64,000 nt of DNA, from the NCBI RefSeq assembly GCF_009497775.1, contig NZ_CP031012.1:2418001-2482000 (forward strand), written 5' to 3'. Below the pieces are notes generated by a model. The model saw only the letters and a list, made by a program, of their open reading frames with translations. It made no database searches and had not been told where the DNA came from. A program made the translations under genes and the position numbers. The DNA comes from Alcaligenes faecalis. Its GTDB lineage: Bacteria; Pseudomonadota; Gammaproteobacteria; Burkholderiales; Burkholderiaceae_B. This document shows positions 1 to 10,047 of this stretch, piece after piece; position 1 is the first letter of the stretch; each line of letters begins with the position of its first letter.

Positions 1-1861
1 CACTTAATTCCACACGATCAGTCTGCGTGCCCTCGACAAAAAACTCTTCACGGCTGGGTTCCATGGCAGGCACAAACTCAATCTGGCGTACCTGCACCTG
101 TGCGGGTCTGACCGTTTGACGACCCGGACGACGCTGGTTCAAGAGCGAAATCACTTCATGCCAGATCGGTGCCGCACCACTGACGCCTGATACATCTTGC
201 ATACTTTGACCGGCACTATTGCCTACCCAAACGCCAACGGTATAGTGCTCCGTCCAACCCAGGGCCCAGTTGTCACGCATGTCCTTACTGGTCCCGGTTT
301 TAACGGCACTCCAGAATGGCGTGCTCAAGGCACTATCCAGACCAAAGGTCAGCACCCGAGCCTGACGGTCCGACAACATATCGCCCACGATCCAGCTGGC
401 ACCCTCATCCATCACAGAATGAAAGGAAGCGGCTTGCTGATCCATACGTGTTTGCACGGCTTGCGTCTGACCCAGATTGGCCAGCGCACGGTAAGCATTG
501 GTCAGTTCCAGCAAGGTGACATCCGCGCTACCCAGGGCCAGGCTATAGCCATAGAAATCACCATCCTGACGCAGATTCAGGCCCAGCGCACGCAGGCGAT
601 CCACCAGATTGGCAGGCCCCAGCATGGTCAGCACACGCACAGCCGGAATGTTCAGGGAAGAAGCCAGGGCATTGCGCGCACTGACCCAGCCTATAAACTG
701 CTTGTCGTAGTTTTGCGGGATATACAGACCATTGCCGGTGGACAGATTCAGCGGGGAATCTTCCAGCAAGGACGCAGCGGTCAACAGGCGCTTTTCAATC
801 GCCATTTCATAAAGGAAAGGCTTGAGCGTGGAACCGGCTTGCCGCAAGGAGCGGGCATGGTCCACCTCGGCCGCCTCGGACAGATCGCCACTGGAGCCCA
901 CATAGGCCAGGACCTGTCCGCTGTGATTATCCAGCACCACCACCGCGGAATCCTGCACGCGCGCGGTGCGCAGGTCCAGCAAGTGTCGCCGCATACTGGC
1001 TTGCACTTGTGTTTGCAGGCGTGTGTCCAGAGTCGTACGGACACTGTCACCGGCTTTGATTTCGGGATTCTGATCCAGAACCCAACGGGCAAAATGCGGT
1101 GCCAGTTGAGTCTGCCCCAAGGGGGCTTGTCCGGCCCGGCGCAAGGCCACCGGCACCAGAGTACTTAATTCTCGACATTGTTGGGCGCGTCCCATTTCCT
1201 GCAGGGTCGTACACGCCCGGCGCTCAACCATCAGGGCCGAGGCATTGGGGCCGCGCAAGAGAACCGCGGCAATGGCAGACTCGCGCGCATCCAGCGCGGC
1301 GGCCTGCTTTTGAAACAAGGTGCGTGCCATCGCGTCCACCCCGACCAGCTCACCCCGGAAAGCCACCTGATTCAGATAGGCTTCCAGAATTTCCGGCTTG
1401 GTCCAGGTATCTTCCAGCGATTGGGCAGCCACCACCTGGTCCAGCTTTTGCCAGACCGAGCGCCCACCACGACCACCAACCAGATCCTGATCCATCAGAC
1501 CGGCCAACTGCATGGTAATGGTGGAAGCACCGCGACTACGTCCGGCAAACAAACCATCCCAGGCGGCGGAGCCGACTGACAACCAGTCCACCCCACCGTG
1601 GGATTCAAAACGGCGGTCTTCAGACATCAAGACCGCCATTTGCAAAGCCGGAGAAATTTGCTCCAGCGCGACCCAATCGCCGCGCCGTTGACGAAAGTCC
1701 AGACGGACCCGCTGGACAAGCTGGCCCTGGCGATCCAGGACCTGTACATCGGAAGATCGGTATGCTTGCCGAACTTCCTTGTAGCTGGGCATGGCCTGCC
1801 CGGGACTGGCCCACAGGGCCAGTCCCAACACCAGCAATCCCGCTTTAATTGGCTGGTGCAT
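1..1861 (-). CDS. pbpC: Penicillin-binding protein 1C, partial (C-terminus off the left edge)
   Basis: I read this frame directly from the minus strand; it is open from an ATG at 1861 to the window edge (620 codons seen). A short hydrophobic N-terminus (residues about 7-23) would act as signal or membrane anchor. The glycosyltransferase (family GT51) motifs EDRRFESHGGVD and TITMQLAGLMDQ lie near residues 80-120. The transpeptidase domain shows GSTLKPF (catalytic Ser in SxxK), SSLN (SxN) and KTGTSKD. It should polymerise and crosslink peptidoglycan in the periplasm. The start overlaps the stop of the upstream alpha-2-macroglobulin gene by 17 bases, so the two are probably translated together. 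The C-terminal region typical of PBP1C lies outside the window. Confidence 0.93.
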   Translation of the reverse strand, partial: MHQPIKAGLLVLGLALWASPGQAMPSYKEVRQAYRSSDVQVLDRQGQLVQRVRLDFRQRRGDWVALEQISPALQMAVLMSEDRRFESHGGVDWLSVGSAAWDGLFAGRSRGASTITMQLAGLMDQDLVGGRGGRSVWQKLDQVVAAQSLEDTWTKPEILEAYLNQVAFRGELVGVDAMARTLFQKQAAALDARESAIAAVLLRGPNASALMVERRACTTLQEMGRAQQCRELSTLVPVALRRAGQAPLGQTQLAPHFARWVLDQNPEIKAGDSVRTTLDTRLQTQVQASMRRHLLDLRTARVQDSAVVVLDNHSGQVLAYVGSSGDLSEAAEVDHARSLRQAGSTLKPFLYEMAIEKRLLTAASLLEDSPLNLSTGNGLYIPQNYDKQFIGWVSARNALASSLNIPAVRVLTMLGPANLVDRLRALGLNLRQDGDFYGYSLALGSADVTLLELTNAYRALANLGQTQAVQTRMDQQAASFHSVMDEGASWIVGDMLSDRQARVLTFGLDSALSTPFWSAVKTGTSKDMRDNWALGWTEHYTVGVWVGNSAGQSMQDVSGVSGAAPIWHEVISLLNQRRPGRQTVRPAQVQVRQIEFVPAMEPSREEFFVEGTQTDRVELS

Positions 1862-4800
1862 CCACAACTTCCAGAACTTGCTCGTTAGGCCAGACGGCAA
1901 ACACATCGGGCTCGTACAGGGCTTCAGCGCGGCTGGCTGGCAGCACGAACTGACCCACTGTATTCAGACGCACCGTGTAGCTGACTTCGGTGGTGCCTTC
2001 TTCAAAGCGCTCGTAGTAAGCACGGTAGCCATCAAAGCGGCGTTCAACAAAGCTGGGCCAGTGACCGGATTGCTCTTCACCGGCAGTTGCCATGGCGGAG
2101 TCACGACCCAGGCCGCTGCCCAGAATCGTGGCACCGGCAGGAATCGGATCCGACACAACTACCCAGCTTGCCTGACCTTGAGCCTTGACCTTGATCTTCA
2201 CGCGCATGATGTCACCACGACTCCATACGCCTGGTTTGGCCTGCTCCACAGCTTCGATATGACGCTCCATGCTCAAGCCAGCAGCAATAGGCTTGGTCAC
2301 GGGCACGGCTGCCAGGGAACGAACTTCAATCCAGGCCTTGCCGTCGCCCATTTGCTCAACGCTCAGGTTATCGGCCTGATCGCTGCGCCAAGGCACGTCA
2401 ATCTTGGAAGAACGCACACCCTGACCGTCAGGCTTGAGCATGTCCCAATCCACCACCTGGGCACTTTCCGAACCCAGAATCACCATGGACTGGCCGCTAG
2501 GGCTCTGTTCGTGATGACGGCTGAACTGTTCAATGGCCAGGCTACCCAAAAGGTTTTCCGTGGTCATGCGCCATGCGCCACGTTGCTGCTCGGCCAACAG
2601 ACCTTGGGCCAGACGAGGCATATCCTCGGCCCAGTCCGACATCTCATTGGCCAGGAACATCAGGCGAGCCTGATTGGTCACGCGGCTGGTCATGGCCCAT
2701 GGGCTGCCGTTAAGCGTGTCCTCGCCAAAGACCAGACGGGTGCCACGGCTGACCAGACGAGCCTGGATCAGATTCATGGCTTCTTTACGTGTCTGCTCGG
2801 CTTTCTTGATGCCTGGCAAGCGCTGAGTCAGATCCACCCAGGCCAGCAGGATTTCAGTAGGCCAGCTTTGCAGGTTCAGTTCCACCGAATCCAGCATGTT
2901 GACGCGTGCACGGTCGTACTTGGCCAGCACGGCCGTCGCACGAATCACCTCGATATCCCGATCCTGACGAGAAACCGTGTGCAGATTCGTCATGCGACCA
3001 TTCACCACGTTTTCCAGGGCCTGCAGCATCTCGTTGCGGAAGCCATCCGGGATGGGGAAGTTCAGACCAATGGATTCAGCCATATAGCTGATGTCCAGGA
3101 TGTAGCTGGTCAGCACGCGGCTACCCCAGCCGTAGCTGCTTGGGAAGTAACGCAGCAAACCATTCTGGTCTATATAAGAAGGAATGCGCTGCATCAGGCC
3201 AGCCCAAGCCTCTTCGGAACGCAGGCCCATGTAACGCGAGGCTTGCTGTTCAAAGCAGCTGTAAGGATAGCGTTCAAACCAGGCTCGCACCCCTTCCATA
3301 CCGCCACCCAGGGAGGAACGGAACAGCATTTGCAGACCGCCTTGAACCACGCCTTGTTCATTCTTCAAGGCACCGGCCGGTACTTGCACCGACATGTTCA
3401 GTGGCTCATCAATGCCTACAGCAACCAGGGTTCCCTGCTGAACGCTAACGGGAGTTGCGGTAAAGACTTCCTGCTTGATCGCCAGGCTGTCTTTGGCAGC
3501 TTTGCCCGTCGCACCGGACTGCTGAACTTCTTGTGCATCAACCGTCCACTCCATCTGGTGCGAATCGGCCGAACCGCTGGAGCGTGGAACCGACATGGGC
3601 CACGAAACAACTTTGGCCGAGCCGGAGGCCAGCTCAACGGTTTGCTCTGGCAAGTCTGCCGAAGGCAAGCCTTTACCACGGTACTGCGCGTGCACCTTCA
3701 CGGTCATGGCACGTGGGCTGCTGTTACGCAGCGTCACCTGGGCCTGATAGTCATCACCCTCACGAGCAATGGCTGGCAAACCGGAAATAATTTGCAGGTC
3801 TTGCGTCGTGACGATCTGGGCCGAACCACTACCAAAGCGGTCGCCCGCCAGATCAGCCACGGCCACGATGCGGTATTGGGTCAGGGAGTCTTTCAGCGGC
3901 ACGGTCACGGTTGCGCGACCTTGTGCATCCAGCTCCACATTACCCTTCCACAGCAGCAAGGTATCCAGCAGTTCACGAGTGGGGCTCTTGCCACCGCCAC
4001 CACCGGCCGCTACGGCCTTGCGACCATAGTGACGACGACCCACGATTTCAGACTGCGCCGTTGCGGTCTGCACGTTGTAGCCGCGCAAGGCACGCATGGC
4101 GTTGAGCAGGTTCCAGCTATTGTTCGGGCTCAGTTCCAGCAAGGCCTGATCCACAGCGGCCAAGGCCACGGACGCACCAGCGGCTGGTGTGCCATCGGAC
4201 TTGAGAACCTGAATATCAACTTTGGCCTGTTCGCGAATCGCGTACTGGCTGCGGTCTGTCGTCACCTTCACATCCAGCGCATCTTGCTGGCTGCTGACTT
4301 CAATGCTGGCCAGACCAAAACGGTAGCTGGGCTTGGACAAGTCCACGGTGGTGGTCGGGGCTACAAATTCGCCACCGCCTTCCGAGTAGGCCTTGTACCA
4401 GTTCAGAGGCTGACTCCAGCCCCAGCTAAAGAAGGAGTACCAAGGCACTTCACGCAGACGGCCACGCAGAACCAGCACGGACACGTAAACGTTCGGACCC
4501 CATTCAGGCTTGATCTCCACGCTGACGTTAGGGCTGTCGCCTTCCAGTTGAACGACTTGAGCCTGCAAGACACCTTCACGTTCCACCGACACCAGGGCCG
4601 TGGCTTCGCGGAAAGGCATGCGCACCTGAAACTCGGCTTTCTCGCCAGGAGCCCAGGTCTTTTTCGCAGGAATCACGTCGATACGGTCATCGTTCTGGCC
4701 ACCGAACCACAGGTAACCGGAACCACTGACCCAGACGGTGCTGGCAGCAACGGACTCACGGCCTTCGCCATCACGTGCAATGGCACGCAGCTCGACCTGA

Positions 4801-7754
4801 CCGCCCTTCTCCAGTTTCACATCACACTGCACCAGACCTTGATCATCACTGCGACCCTCGCAGATCGTGCCCAGGTCTTCGCGCTGCTCCTGATTGTCGT
4901 AGCTGTAGAAGCCACCCACCATACGCTTGCGGATGGAGAAGCGTTGCACATTGGCCGCCTCAATACGCACAGGCACGTTTTTCAGTGGCTTGCCGTCCGG
5001 GCTCACCGCAATAGCGGAGAGCTTGGTGGACGAACCGGCTGCCAACCAGCTACCCGCACGCAGACCAGCCACGACATCGGCAGGCCATACAGACACGGTT
5101 TGGGTCAGGGTTTGAATTTCACCATTCGGATCGGCAAAAGTAGCTTCCACCAGGAATTCGGAAGGACGGTCCACCGCAGGCAGATCATCCAGCTTGGCAC
5201 GCAAACCACCTTGTGCATCCAGCTGGAAGCGCTTCTTGTTCAGGAAAACACGGGAGTCCGAAGCATCAGACTGCTCGGTTTTCTCGGGAGGTGCAAAAGT
5301 GTAGTCGTCATAAGCACTGAAGGAAGGCCACTGGCTGCGCACCACAGCCGACAACTGCACTGGCAGGAAGTCAGCAGGACCACCGGACAGGTATTGCAAC
5401 TGCAAATCAGCCTGCAGCTCTTTAGGCTTGACCAGGTAAGGACGATCCTCACCATCACCCAGCTTGATGCTGCCGCCCAGAACAGGCAACTTGAACTGTT
5501 CAACGCGGAATTCGCCAAAGCTGAAGTACTGGTTTTCACCTTCTGTACGCAAGCGGTACACGCCCAGCTCGGCATCCTTGGGGATCTTCCAGTCGGTCAG
5601 CGCAAACACGCTGCCAGCGGCTGTCTTCTGCCACTTCAAGGGCAGTTCAATGCGCTTGCCGCTGCCATCATGCTCGACAATCATGGCATCGGGATAACGA
5701 TCGGGAGCCTTGAAGCCATCGCGCACACGTTCACGCACGTAGTGCTTCATGTGCACCACTTCACCAGCACGGAACAGACTACGATCCATGACTGTGTGGG
5801 CCACTGGGTCATCACGACCGCCCCAGTTGTAAGGAACGTTAAAGCGCCAAGGCTCGATACCCGAATTCCACTCGCTCAAGGCGAAGCTGAAATCATCTTT
5901 ACCGCGAGCCATGGCGTTGTTCTTGTCGATACGCGCTGTCACGAACAAACCAGACAAGCCGGTGTCCTGGCAGTAATCGGGGCCATCTACGGCTTGCGGA
6001 TGGTGGAACATCCCGTCCTTATCCGTTTCACCCTGCACCAGCTCTTCGCCACGGCAGTTCATGACACGGATCTTGGCACCGGGCACCACTTTGGCATCAT
6101 CCAGGGTGGTGACCCAAACCAGCAAGTCATCGCCCCCTTTCTTGATGTGCACGCCCAGGTTAGTCACCAGCACGGAGCTACGCACATACATGGTGCCTGC
6201 CGATTCCAGCAAGGAAGCACCCAGACGTGGGGACGCCACTTCCAGCACATGGAAACCGGGCTCTTTCAGCGGCACGCCAATCAGCTCAAAAGGACGCTCG
6301 TCTTTTTGATTCATGCCGGGCAGTTCCAGCTTCTTGACCTCTTTGCCGATCAGCAAAGGCTGACCACGCAAGTCCAGTTGACCGTATTCATCAACAGGAG
6401 CGGTGATGCGGAAGCCAGGGTCCATCATGTCGCGCAACTGCTCGGCACTCACTCTCCAGGAGTAATTCAGCTGACGCAGACGGGAGTACCAGGCCAGGAC
6501 TTCTTTATCGTCCTTGACGGCAAAAGCCCCCACCTCACCTGCCGACACCAGCATTTGCTCGGTCGTCAGATTAGGCTCGACATTACGCAGGTTCAAACCA
6601 ATGGCTGGCGGATCGGAATCGTCCGAACCGTCGCGGTCGGCATGGCCGAAACGCTCCACAATCCCGAAAGGCTCAACCGCAAACTTCACCAGCGGTGGGT
6701 AGTTCGTGGTGCTCATGCCGTTGCTCAGAACTTGCGGGTTCTTCAAGCGGCGGCCCGCGTCGTCAGTCAGATTGTCCGGAATCTTGACCGTCAGCTTCGC
6801 GTTTTCAGGGAACGGGCCCTCGAAACGTACGTACTGACTGGGGCCACGATCTTGCCAGGCCTCATCGCTATCAGACTTGGGTTCCCAGACTTGCTTGCCG
6901 GCTTCCAAACGGATCTGACGGATGTACTCGTAAGCGACGGGAGCGGAGAACTGAACACCGAAGCTGCCAACTGGCGTGCAAGGCGCTTCTGCGCGCTCGC
7001 GCATGCAAGAGAGCGAGGCCGTAAATTCGGGGCGCACGTTGTAATCGTAGGTATAGCGGTCCGTATTAGGAACACCCTTACGATTTTCGATCTGGGTCAT
7101 GATGCCCGGTTCCAGCACCACCGACACGGTGGCATCTGCTGGCAAGGGACGCGCGCACTGTACAGCCTGGTAACGCTCGTCTACCTCGTCCACATAGAAC
7201 TCGGCGCGCACCATGGCATCGCGTTCGGCACCCTCAATGGCTTTCAGGCCAATACGCTCGCCAATACCCTCTACCCGGCAATAGCCGTTCTTGACCAAAG
7301 AGGCGGTATTAACAGGCGCATTGAAGTTGAATAGAAATACCTGGTCTTCATCAATAATGTTGTAATACGGACGGTTGCTTTCCAGAATGGCGCCGCCGGA
7401 ATTAAAACGATATTGAGCTGGTCCGCTAATCGCTTCATTATTTATGCTGCGAAAACTTTTGGACACCAGAGCGGTACAACTCAAACCTGGCCCTGGACGC
7501 TCGTCGAATTCATAAATCCAGCGACGCGAATCGAGCCAACGGCCCTGACCAACGACCGCGGGATCATCACACTGCACCTGAACGGGCGCAGGCAGTTGCG
7601 AATCCCCAAAATGAACCGCAGGCGTGGCAAAGGTGACTTTGACATCCCGCAAATCAGATGTCGCCCCTTGAGGCGAGAAACTGCTTATCGTAATGGCTTG
7701 GGCGCTACTGACGCCCAGCAAGAACATCAAACCCAGCAAAGACTGGCGATGCAT
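1845..7754 (-). CDS. Bacterial alpha-2-macroglobulin-like protein with thioester motif
   Basis: A 1969-residue protein with a signal peptide (residues 1-20, ending SSAQA) and no lipobox cysteine, so it is predicted to be soluble in the periplasm. It has the MG-repeat and alpha-2-macroglobulin layout, with the thioester motif CFEQ (in YPYSCFEQQASR) in its C-terminal third, followed by an alpha-helical thioester domain. Family members trap proteases that breach the outer membrane. The partner gene pbpC, just downstream and overlapping, is the usual neighbour and suggests joint defence and repair of the cell wall. E. coli YfhM is a lipoprotein, unlike this one. GGGGAAG lies 4 bases before the ATG. 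Confidence 0.92.
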   Translation of the reverse strand: MHRQSLLGLMFLLGVSSAQAITISSFSPQGATSDLRDVKVTFATPAVHFGDSQLPAPVQVQCDDPAVVGQGRWLDSRRWIYEFDERPGPGLSCTALVSKSFRSINNEAISGPAQYRFNSGGAILESNRPYYNIIDEDQVFLFNFNAPVNTASLVKNGYCRVEGIGERIGLKAIEGAERDAMVRAEFYVDEVDERYQAVQCARPLPADATVSVVLEPGIMTQIENRKGVPNTDRYTYDYNVRPEFTASLSCMRERAEAPCTPVGSFGVQFSAPVAYEYIRQIRLEAGKQVWEPKSDSDEAWQDRGPSQYVRFEGPFPENAKLTVKIPDNLTDDAGRRLKNPQVLSNGMSTTNYPPLVKFAVEPFGIVERFGHADRDGSDDSDPPAIGLNLRNVEPNLTTEQMLVSAGEVGAFAVKDDKEVLAWYSRLRQLNYSWRVSAEQLRDMMDPGFRITAPVDEYGQLDLRGQPLLIGKEVKKLELPGMNQKDERPFELIGVPLKEPGFHVLEVASPRLGASLLESAGTMYVRSSVLVTNLGVHIKKGGDDLLVWVTTLDDAKVVPGAKIRVMNCRGEELVQGETDKDGMFHHPQAVDGPDYCQDTGLSGLFVTARIDKNNAMARGKDDFSFALSEWNSGIEPWRFNVPYNWGGRDDPVAHTVMDRSLFRAGEVVHMKHYVRERVRDGFKAPDRYPDAMIVEHDGSGKRIELPLKWQKTAAGSVFALTDWKIPKDAELGVYRLRTEGENQYFSFGEFRVEQFKLPVLGGSIKLGDGEDRPYLVKPKELQADLQLQYLSGGPADFLPVQLSAVVRSQWPSFSAYDDYTFAPPEKTEQSDASDSRVFLNKKRFQLDAQGGLRAKLDDLPAVDRPSEFLVEATFADPNGEIQTLTQTVSVWPADVVAGLRAGSWLAAGSSTKLSAIAVSPDGKPLKNVPVRIEAANVQRFSIRKRMVGGFYSYDNQEQREDLGTICEGRSDDQGLVQCDVKLEKGGQVELRAIARDGEGRESVAASTVWVSGSGYLWFGGQNDDRIDVIPAKKTWAPGEKAEFQVRMPFREATALVSVEREGVLQAQVVQLEGDSPNVSVEIKPEWGPNVYVSVLVLRGRLREVPWYSFFSWGWSQPLNWYKAYSEGGGEFVAPTTTVDLSKPSYRFGLASIEVSSQQDALDVKVTTDRSQYAIREQAKVDIQVLKSDGTPAAGASVALAAVDQALLELSPNNSWNLLNAMRALRGYNVQTATAQSEIVGRRHYGRKAVAAGGGGGKSPTRELLDTLLLWKGNVELDAQGRATVTVPLKDSLTQYRIVAVADLAGDRFGSGSAQIVTTQDLQIISGLPAIAREGDDYQAQVTLRNSSPRAMTVKVHAQYRGKGLPSADLPEQTVELASGSAKVVSWPMSVPRSSGSADSHQMEWTVDAQEVQQSGATGKAAKDSLAIKQEVFTATPVSVQQGTLVAVGIDEPLNMSVQVPAGALKNEQGVVQGGLQMLFRSSLGGGMEGVRAWFERYPYSCFEQQASRYMGLRSEEAWAGLMQRIPSYIDQNGLLRYFPSSYGWGSRVLTSYILDISYMAESIGLNFPIPDGFRNEMLQALENVVNGRMTNLHTVSRQDRDIEVIRATAVLAKYDRARVNMLDSVELNLQSWPTEILLAWVDLTQRLPGIKKAEQTRKEAMNLIQARLVSRGTRLVFGEDTLNGSPWAMTSRVTNQARLMFLANEMSDWAEDMPRLAQGLLAEQQRGAWRMTTENLLGSLAIEQFSRHHEQSPSGQSMVILGSESAQVVDWDMLKPDGQGVRSSKIDVPWRSDQADNLSVEQMGDGKAWIEVRSLAAVPVTKPIAAGLSMERHIEAVEQAKPGVWSRGDIMRVKIKVKAQGQASWVVVSDPIPAGATILGSGLGRDSAMATAGEEQSGHWPSFVERRFDGYRAYYERFEEGTTEVSYTVRLNTVGQFVLPASRAEALYEPDVFAVWPNEQVLEVVDAPAN

Positions 7755-8097
7755 CGTTCTTCCCCTATGGAATGTGCTATTTTCGGCGCCAGTTTAATGG
7801 AAATCAGCCCCTCTGAGCGTGTCTGAAGCGCTCCGAAAGTGCATAAAGAATGCCACCAAGTGCAACAGAAAAAGACACCGGGGTTTAAATGTCCGCCGCA
7901 CTGGTTTGTAGAAGCTTTCATGGCATTTGAAAGCAAAAATTTCAAATGCGACCAATACCCTGCTTTTTTCCCCAAACTGGCGGCATCAACTACGATAAGA
8001 AACATAATTGCCCAGGCAGTCACTGGAAAAGTACGGTAGTTGCCCCATATGTGTTAAGGCTTGCACGATCAATCCGCCTTGATTTCAGGACAGACAC
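7755..8097. other. Intergenic region (343 bp) between divergent genes
   Basis: This holds the promoters of the minus-strand alpha-2-macroglobulin gene and the plus-strand DUF697-type gene. A perfect 10-bp inverted repeat (GCATTTGAAA at 7923-7932, TTTCAAATGC at 7940-7949, loop GCAAAAA) has no T-tract and looks more like a protein-binding palindrome than a terminator. No convincing small gene was seen. Confidence 0.5.
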
Positions 8098-8634
8098 ATG
8101 AGCACGATGACACTGCAGGAACTGGATAAAACCCGCGAGGAATGTCGCAAACTGATCAGTCGGCGCGCTCTGCTGTCGGCGGCTGCGGCCGTGGTGCCCA
8201 TACCCGGTGTGGATGTGGGTACGGACGTGGCAATTCTGATGAAGGTCATCCCCATCATCAATGCGCGCTTTGGACTAACGGCCAACGATGTGGATGCCCT
8301 GAGTCCGGAGCTGAAAAAGCTGGTGGTCGTGGGTGGCACCAGTATGGGTCTGGGTATGGTGGGCCGCGTGCTGACCACAGATCGCGTGGTCAATATTCTG
8401 GTGCGGCTGGGGGCGAAGAAACTGGCAGGGAAATACGGCGCCAAATATGTGCCTTTGATAGGCAGCGCCATTTCTGCTTCCATCAGCTTTGTGGTGCTGC
8501 GCAAAGTCGGCAATCAGCATATTGAAGAATGCTATGAAATTGCCCGACGACTGGCACTGGAAACACAAAGGCAGGAAGCAGTGCACACCATTGATGGCGG
8601 CGAGGAAGGCCTGATACGCGAAATCAAGGGCTAA
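8098..8634 (+). CDS. DUF697-like small membrane protein
   Basis: A 178-residue protein. After a charged N-terminal helix it has a hydrophobic segment with VVPIPGVDVGTDV (about residues 30-45), then a second hydrophobic region near residues 110-145 (VPLIGSAISASISFVVL). This Pro-Gly-Val-Asp pattern and the overall length are typical of DUF697/EcsC-like membrane proteins, some of which are fused to GTPases. No GTPase domain is present here. It stands alone, divergent from the alpha-2-macroglobulin gene. Its function is unknown. The start has a weak AGGA ribosome site about 9 bases upstream. Confidence 0.7.
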   Translation: MSTMTLQELDKTREECRKLISRRALLSAAAAVVPIPGVDVGTDVAILMKVIPIINARFGLTANDVDALSPELKKLVVVGGTSMGLGMVGRVLTTDRVVNILVRLGAKKLAGKYGAKYVPLIGSAISASISFVVLRKVGNQHIEECYEIARRLALETQRQEAVHTIDGGEEGLIREIKG

Positions 8635-8776
8635 GCCCTTGATCTCTTTGACCTTCCCTTGAGTCTGGTGAAGATCACTCTCTGAGTACGCTCAATCAGC
8701 TAACGAGACCGAACAAGCCGGTAAGGCTTGACGAAGCGACGGGCCATCGCCCTATCACTTCGCCCTGACCAAGGTG

Positions 8777-9949
8777 TTAGCCCGCTGGAACCACACCCGG
8801 CGTTTTGCTACGGCCATTCAACATATAGTCCATCAGCTCACGCACCGATTTCATGGCTTTACCAAAGGGCAAGGCTTCGGAACTGCGGAAGAACAGACCC
8901 CGCTGCACGTCCCCTTTCAAGGCATAGGCCAGTTGACGGTCAATGCAGAACTGACCATGACGCTGTACGCCATCGCGCAAGCCGCAATGCGCCAGACAAT
9001 CAAAGCCTTCCGTGCAAGCACGCTCACGCGCCACCGATTGCAGCTTTTGCTCTTTGTGCAAGTAAGCATCCAGCCAAGGCGTACGCACGGCACGGGCAGG
9101 CAGGCCAGCCACGCTCATAAAGGTCACGATGTCCTTGGGCTCGGCATCCAGCAACACACGCTTGAAATTCTCGTGCGCATCGCCTTCTTCGGTGACAGCA
9201 AAAGCCGTACCCATTTGCACGCCATCCGCACCCCAATCAATTAATTGACGCAGCTGTTCAGGACGATGAATCCCGCCTGCGGCGATCAAGGGAATTCGCT
9301 CGGCCTCCAGGCCCAGCTCGCGGAACAAGGCACGGCACCCTTCCAGCACGCGCTGGAAAGCATATTCAGGTTTGTTCAAGGACTGGTCGTCGGCAGCCCC
9401 CAGGTGGCCTGCGGCAAAACGGGGATTTTCCAGAACGACCGCATCGGGCAAGCGCTTGCGACGCAGCCATTTTTTCACCAGCAAGGTGACGCCGCGCACA
9501 TCCGACAAGATAGGAATCAGGGCAACTTTGGGATGGTCCTGAACCAGCTCGGGCAAATCCAGCGGCAGACCAGCGCCTACCACCACAGCATCTGCTCCGC
9601 TTTCGCACGACTGACGCACGTACTCCGGATACTGCGAGACGGCCTTCATGATATTGACGGCGATGCCGCCGTTGCCACCCGAACGCTCTCGGGCGCGATT
9701 GATTTCGCGGTCCAGGGCCTGCAAATTGGCTGCATCGACCACGCCTTTTTCGACATCACCCTGGGTGCTGTCCATCAGGTCTTCGTGATGGCGCCGTAAA
9801 TCCACGCTGGAGATCGTCCCCAGCCCGCCCAATGCGGCCACAGTACCGGCCAGCCGGGACGCCGAAATACCGACTCCCATGCCGCCTTGAACAATAGGCA
9901 AAAGCAGTTTTCCCTTCAGGGACATGAGACGTAAATCCGTCTTTAGCAC
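8777..9949 (-). CDS. Nitronate monooxygenase / NAD(P)H-dependent flavin oxidoreductase family protein
   Basis: A 390-residue TIM-barrel flavoprotein of the 2-nitropropane dioxygenase family. Visible family features are the N-terminal IVQGGMGVGISASRLA with GGLGTISS, the central DAVVVGAGLPLDLP, and the FMN-phosphate-binding IAAGGIHRPEQLRQL followed by GADGVQMGTAF. It could oxidise propionate-3-nitronate or other nitronates; the family also includes enoyl-ACP reductases of the FabK type, so the substrate is not fixed. The C-terminal 70 residues contain a cysteine-rich stretch (TEGFDCLAHCGLRDG). The start used is GTG; an ATG eight codons in (MSLKGKLLLP) is as plausible. It reads alone, followed on the minus strand by the DUF697 gene's opposite strand. 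Confidence 0.8.
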   Translation of the reverse strand: MLKTDLRLMSLKGKLLLPIVQGGMGVGISASRLAGTVAALGGLGTISSVDLRRHHEDLMDSTQGDVEKGVVDAANLQALDREINRARERSGGNGGIAVNIMKAVSQYPEYVRQSCESGADAVVVGAGLPLDLPELVQDHPKVALIPILSDVRGVTLLVKKWLRRKRLPDAVVLENPRFAAGHLGAADDQSLNKPEYAFQRVLEGCRALFRELGLEAERIPLIAAGGIHRPEQLRQLIDWGADGVQMGTAFAVTEEGDAHENFKRVLLDAEPKDIVTFMSVAGLPARAVRTPWLDAYLHKEQKLQSVARERACTEGFDCLAHCGLRDGVQRHGQFCIDRQLAYALKGDVQRGLFFRSSEALPFGKAMKSVRELMDYMLNGRSKTPGVVPAG

Positions 9950-10047
9950 GATGTTAATACCTTAGGTTGATGCAAGAACCTGCCGGCCACGTCGGGACCA
10001 GAAACAGGGCAATAGAATCGTGGCCGTCTGCAAGGACGGCCACTGTG

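Noticed and set aside
1791..7334. 1847-codon plus-strand open frame antisense to the alpha-2-macroglobulin gene
   Set aside because: It mirrors the codon pattern of a well-supported minus-strand gene, is rich in His/Gln/Thr as such shadows are, and shows no domain or ribosome site.
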